DNA of 64,000 bases from Callipepla californica brunnescens. Taxonomy: Eukaryota; Chordata; Aves; Galliformes; Odontophoridae. The position numbers and the translations under genes were made by a program. Location: positions 18,717,152 through 18,781,151 of the forward strand of contig JALIRH010000007.1 of assembly GCA_023055505.1 (NCBI GenBank), in the 5' to 3' direction. Below are positions 63,563-64,000 of this stretch, piece after piece (within the stretch, counting starts at the first letter, position 1; each line of letters opens with the position of its first letter). The notes beneath the pieces are model-generated. The model did not search any database and was not told the origin of the DNA. It was given only the letters and a program-made list of their open reading frames with translations.

Positions 63563-64000
63563 AAACTATTCATAAAACTAACTGTACACCACACAGTAGT
63601 TTTATAACTATGCTGTAAGTGGATCTGAAATTCTGTGAAGTGTTATGAAGGCCTATGAGATTCAAGACACATCATCTTGTCAGGTTTGCTCTCCTCAACT
63701 TCAGATCTACTTGTGCACAATTGCAATGGCAGTGAATGACTCGAAAACTCAGAGGAGAAAGTGGGCAACCATGTCATACTTTAATGAGCTGAAACTGCTT
63801 TAGATACCATATCACAGCCTGAATGTGTGTTGCCTCCAAGCATTCTTCCAATCCCAGTTGTCTGTCAAACGTTTTTTCTATATTAGATAAGATTAAATTC
63901 CAGTCCTGACTTCCTTTCACCCTGGCCTTTGTGTATGTAGTCCAAAATAGTCATAGCTTCTCCGTATTATTAAAAAATTGTTTCCATGAATCTTACATTA
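63563..64000. other. Window end, no feature recognised
   Basis: AT-rich sequence with no recognisable element or exon. Confidence 0.5.

Noticed and set aside
51353..64000. PRIM2, expected next to RAB23 by human synteny
   Set aside because: No primase large-subunit motif was recognised on either strand; it may lie beyond the window.

Overview
The window looks like avian nuclear DNA, most probably from a galliform such as chicken. It holds spliced genes with GT-AG introns, two CpG-rich promoters and many CR1 non-LTR retrotransposon copies of bird type. Three orthologous genes are recognised in the vertebrate order ZNF451 (+), BAG2 (+), RAB23 (-). This is the arrangement known from human 6p12; placing it on chicken chromosome 3 is inference.

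Region 1 (1-26300) is the 3' nine tenths of ZNF451. Eleven coding exons can be joined in phase from 3870 to the stop at 25493, giving 971 codons. The 5' exons, which in human carry the SUMO-interacting motifs, lie outside the window. One intron (5456-6768) must use a GC donor. The 8 kb intron 15351-23334 and its neighbour hold several CR1 copies, some nested or head to head.

Region 2 (26300-31380) is intergenic. It holds an unexplained coding-like minus-strand tract (26682-27921), a 206-codon orphan frame and a CR1 tail.

Region 3 (31380-36375) is BAG2: a CpG island, three coding exons (224 codons) and tandem poly(A) signals. Exon 1 has a Gln/Pro-rich insertion absent from my recollection of human BAG2.

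Region 4 (36376-50640) is an apparently gene-free stretch, which may include RAB23 3' UTR, then RAB23 on the minus strand: six coding exons (237 codons), a non-coding first exon and a CpG island promoter.

Region 5 (50640-64000) has no gene I can name. It holds CR1 copies and the most interesting relic of the window: a hAT-type (ZBED/GTF2IRD2-like) transposase fossil on the minus strand, split by a later CR1 insertion (56315-57925).

The three genes are not a pathway. ZNF451 is a nuclear SUMO ligase and TDP2/TOP2 partner, BAG2 a cytosolic Hsp70 nucleotide-exchange cochaperone and CHIP inhibitor, and RAB23 a small GTPase that restrains Hedgehog signalling. Gene identities come from recognising the translated proteins, not from a database search. 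No RNA gene, CRISPR array or intact autonomous mobile element was found.
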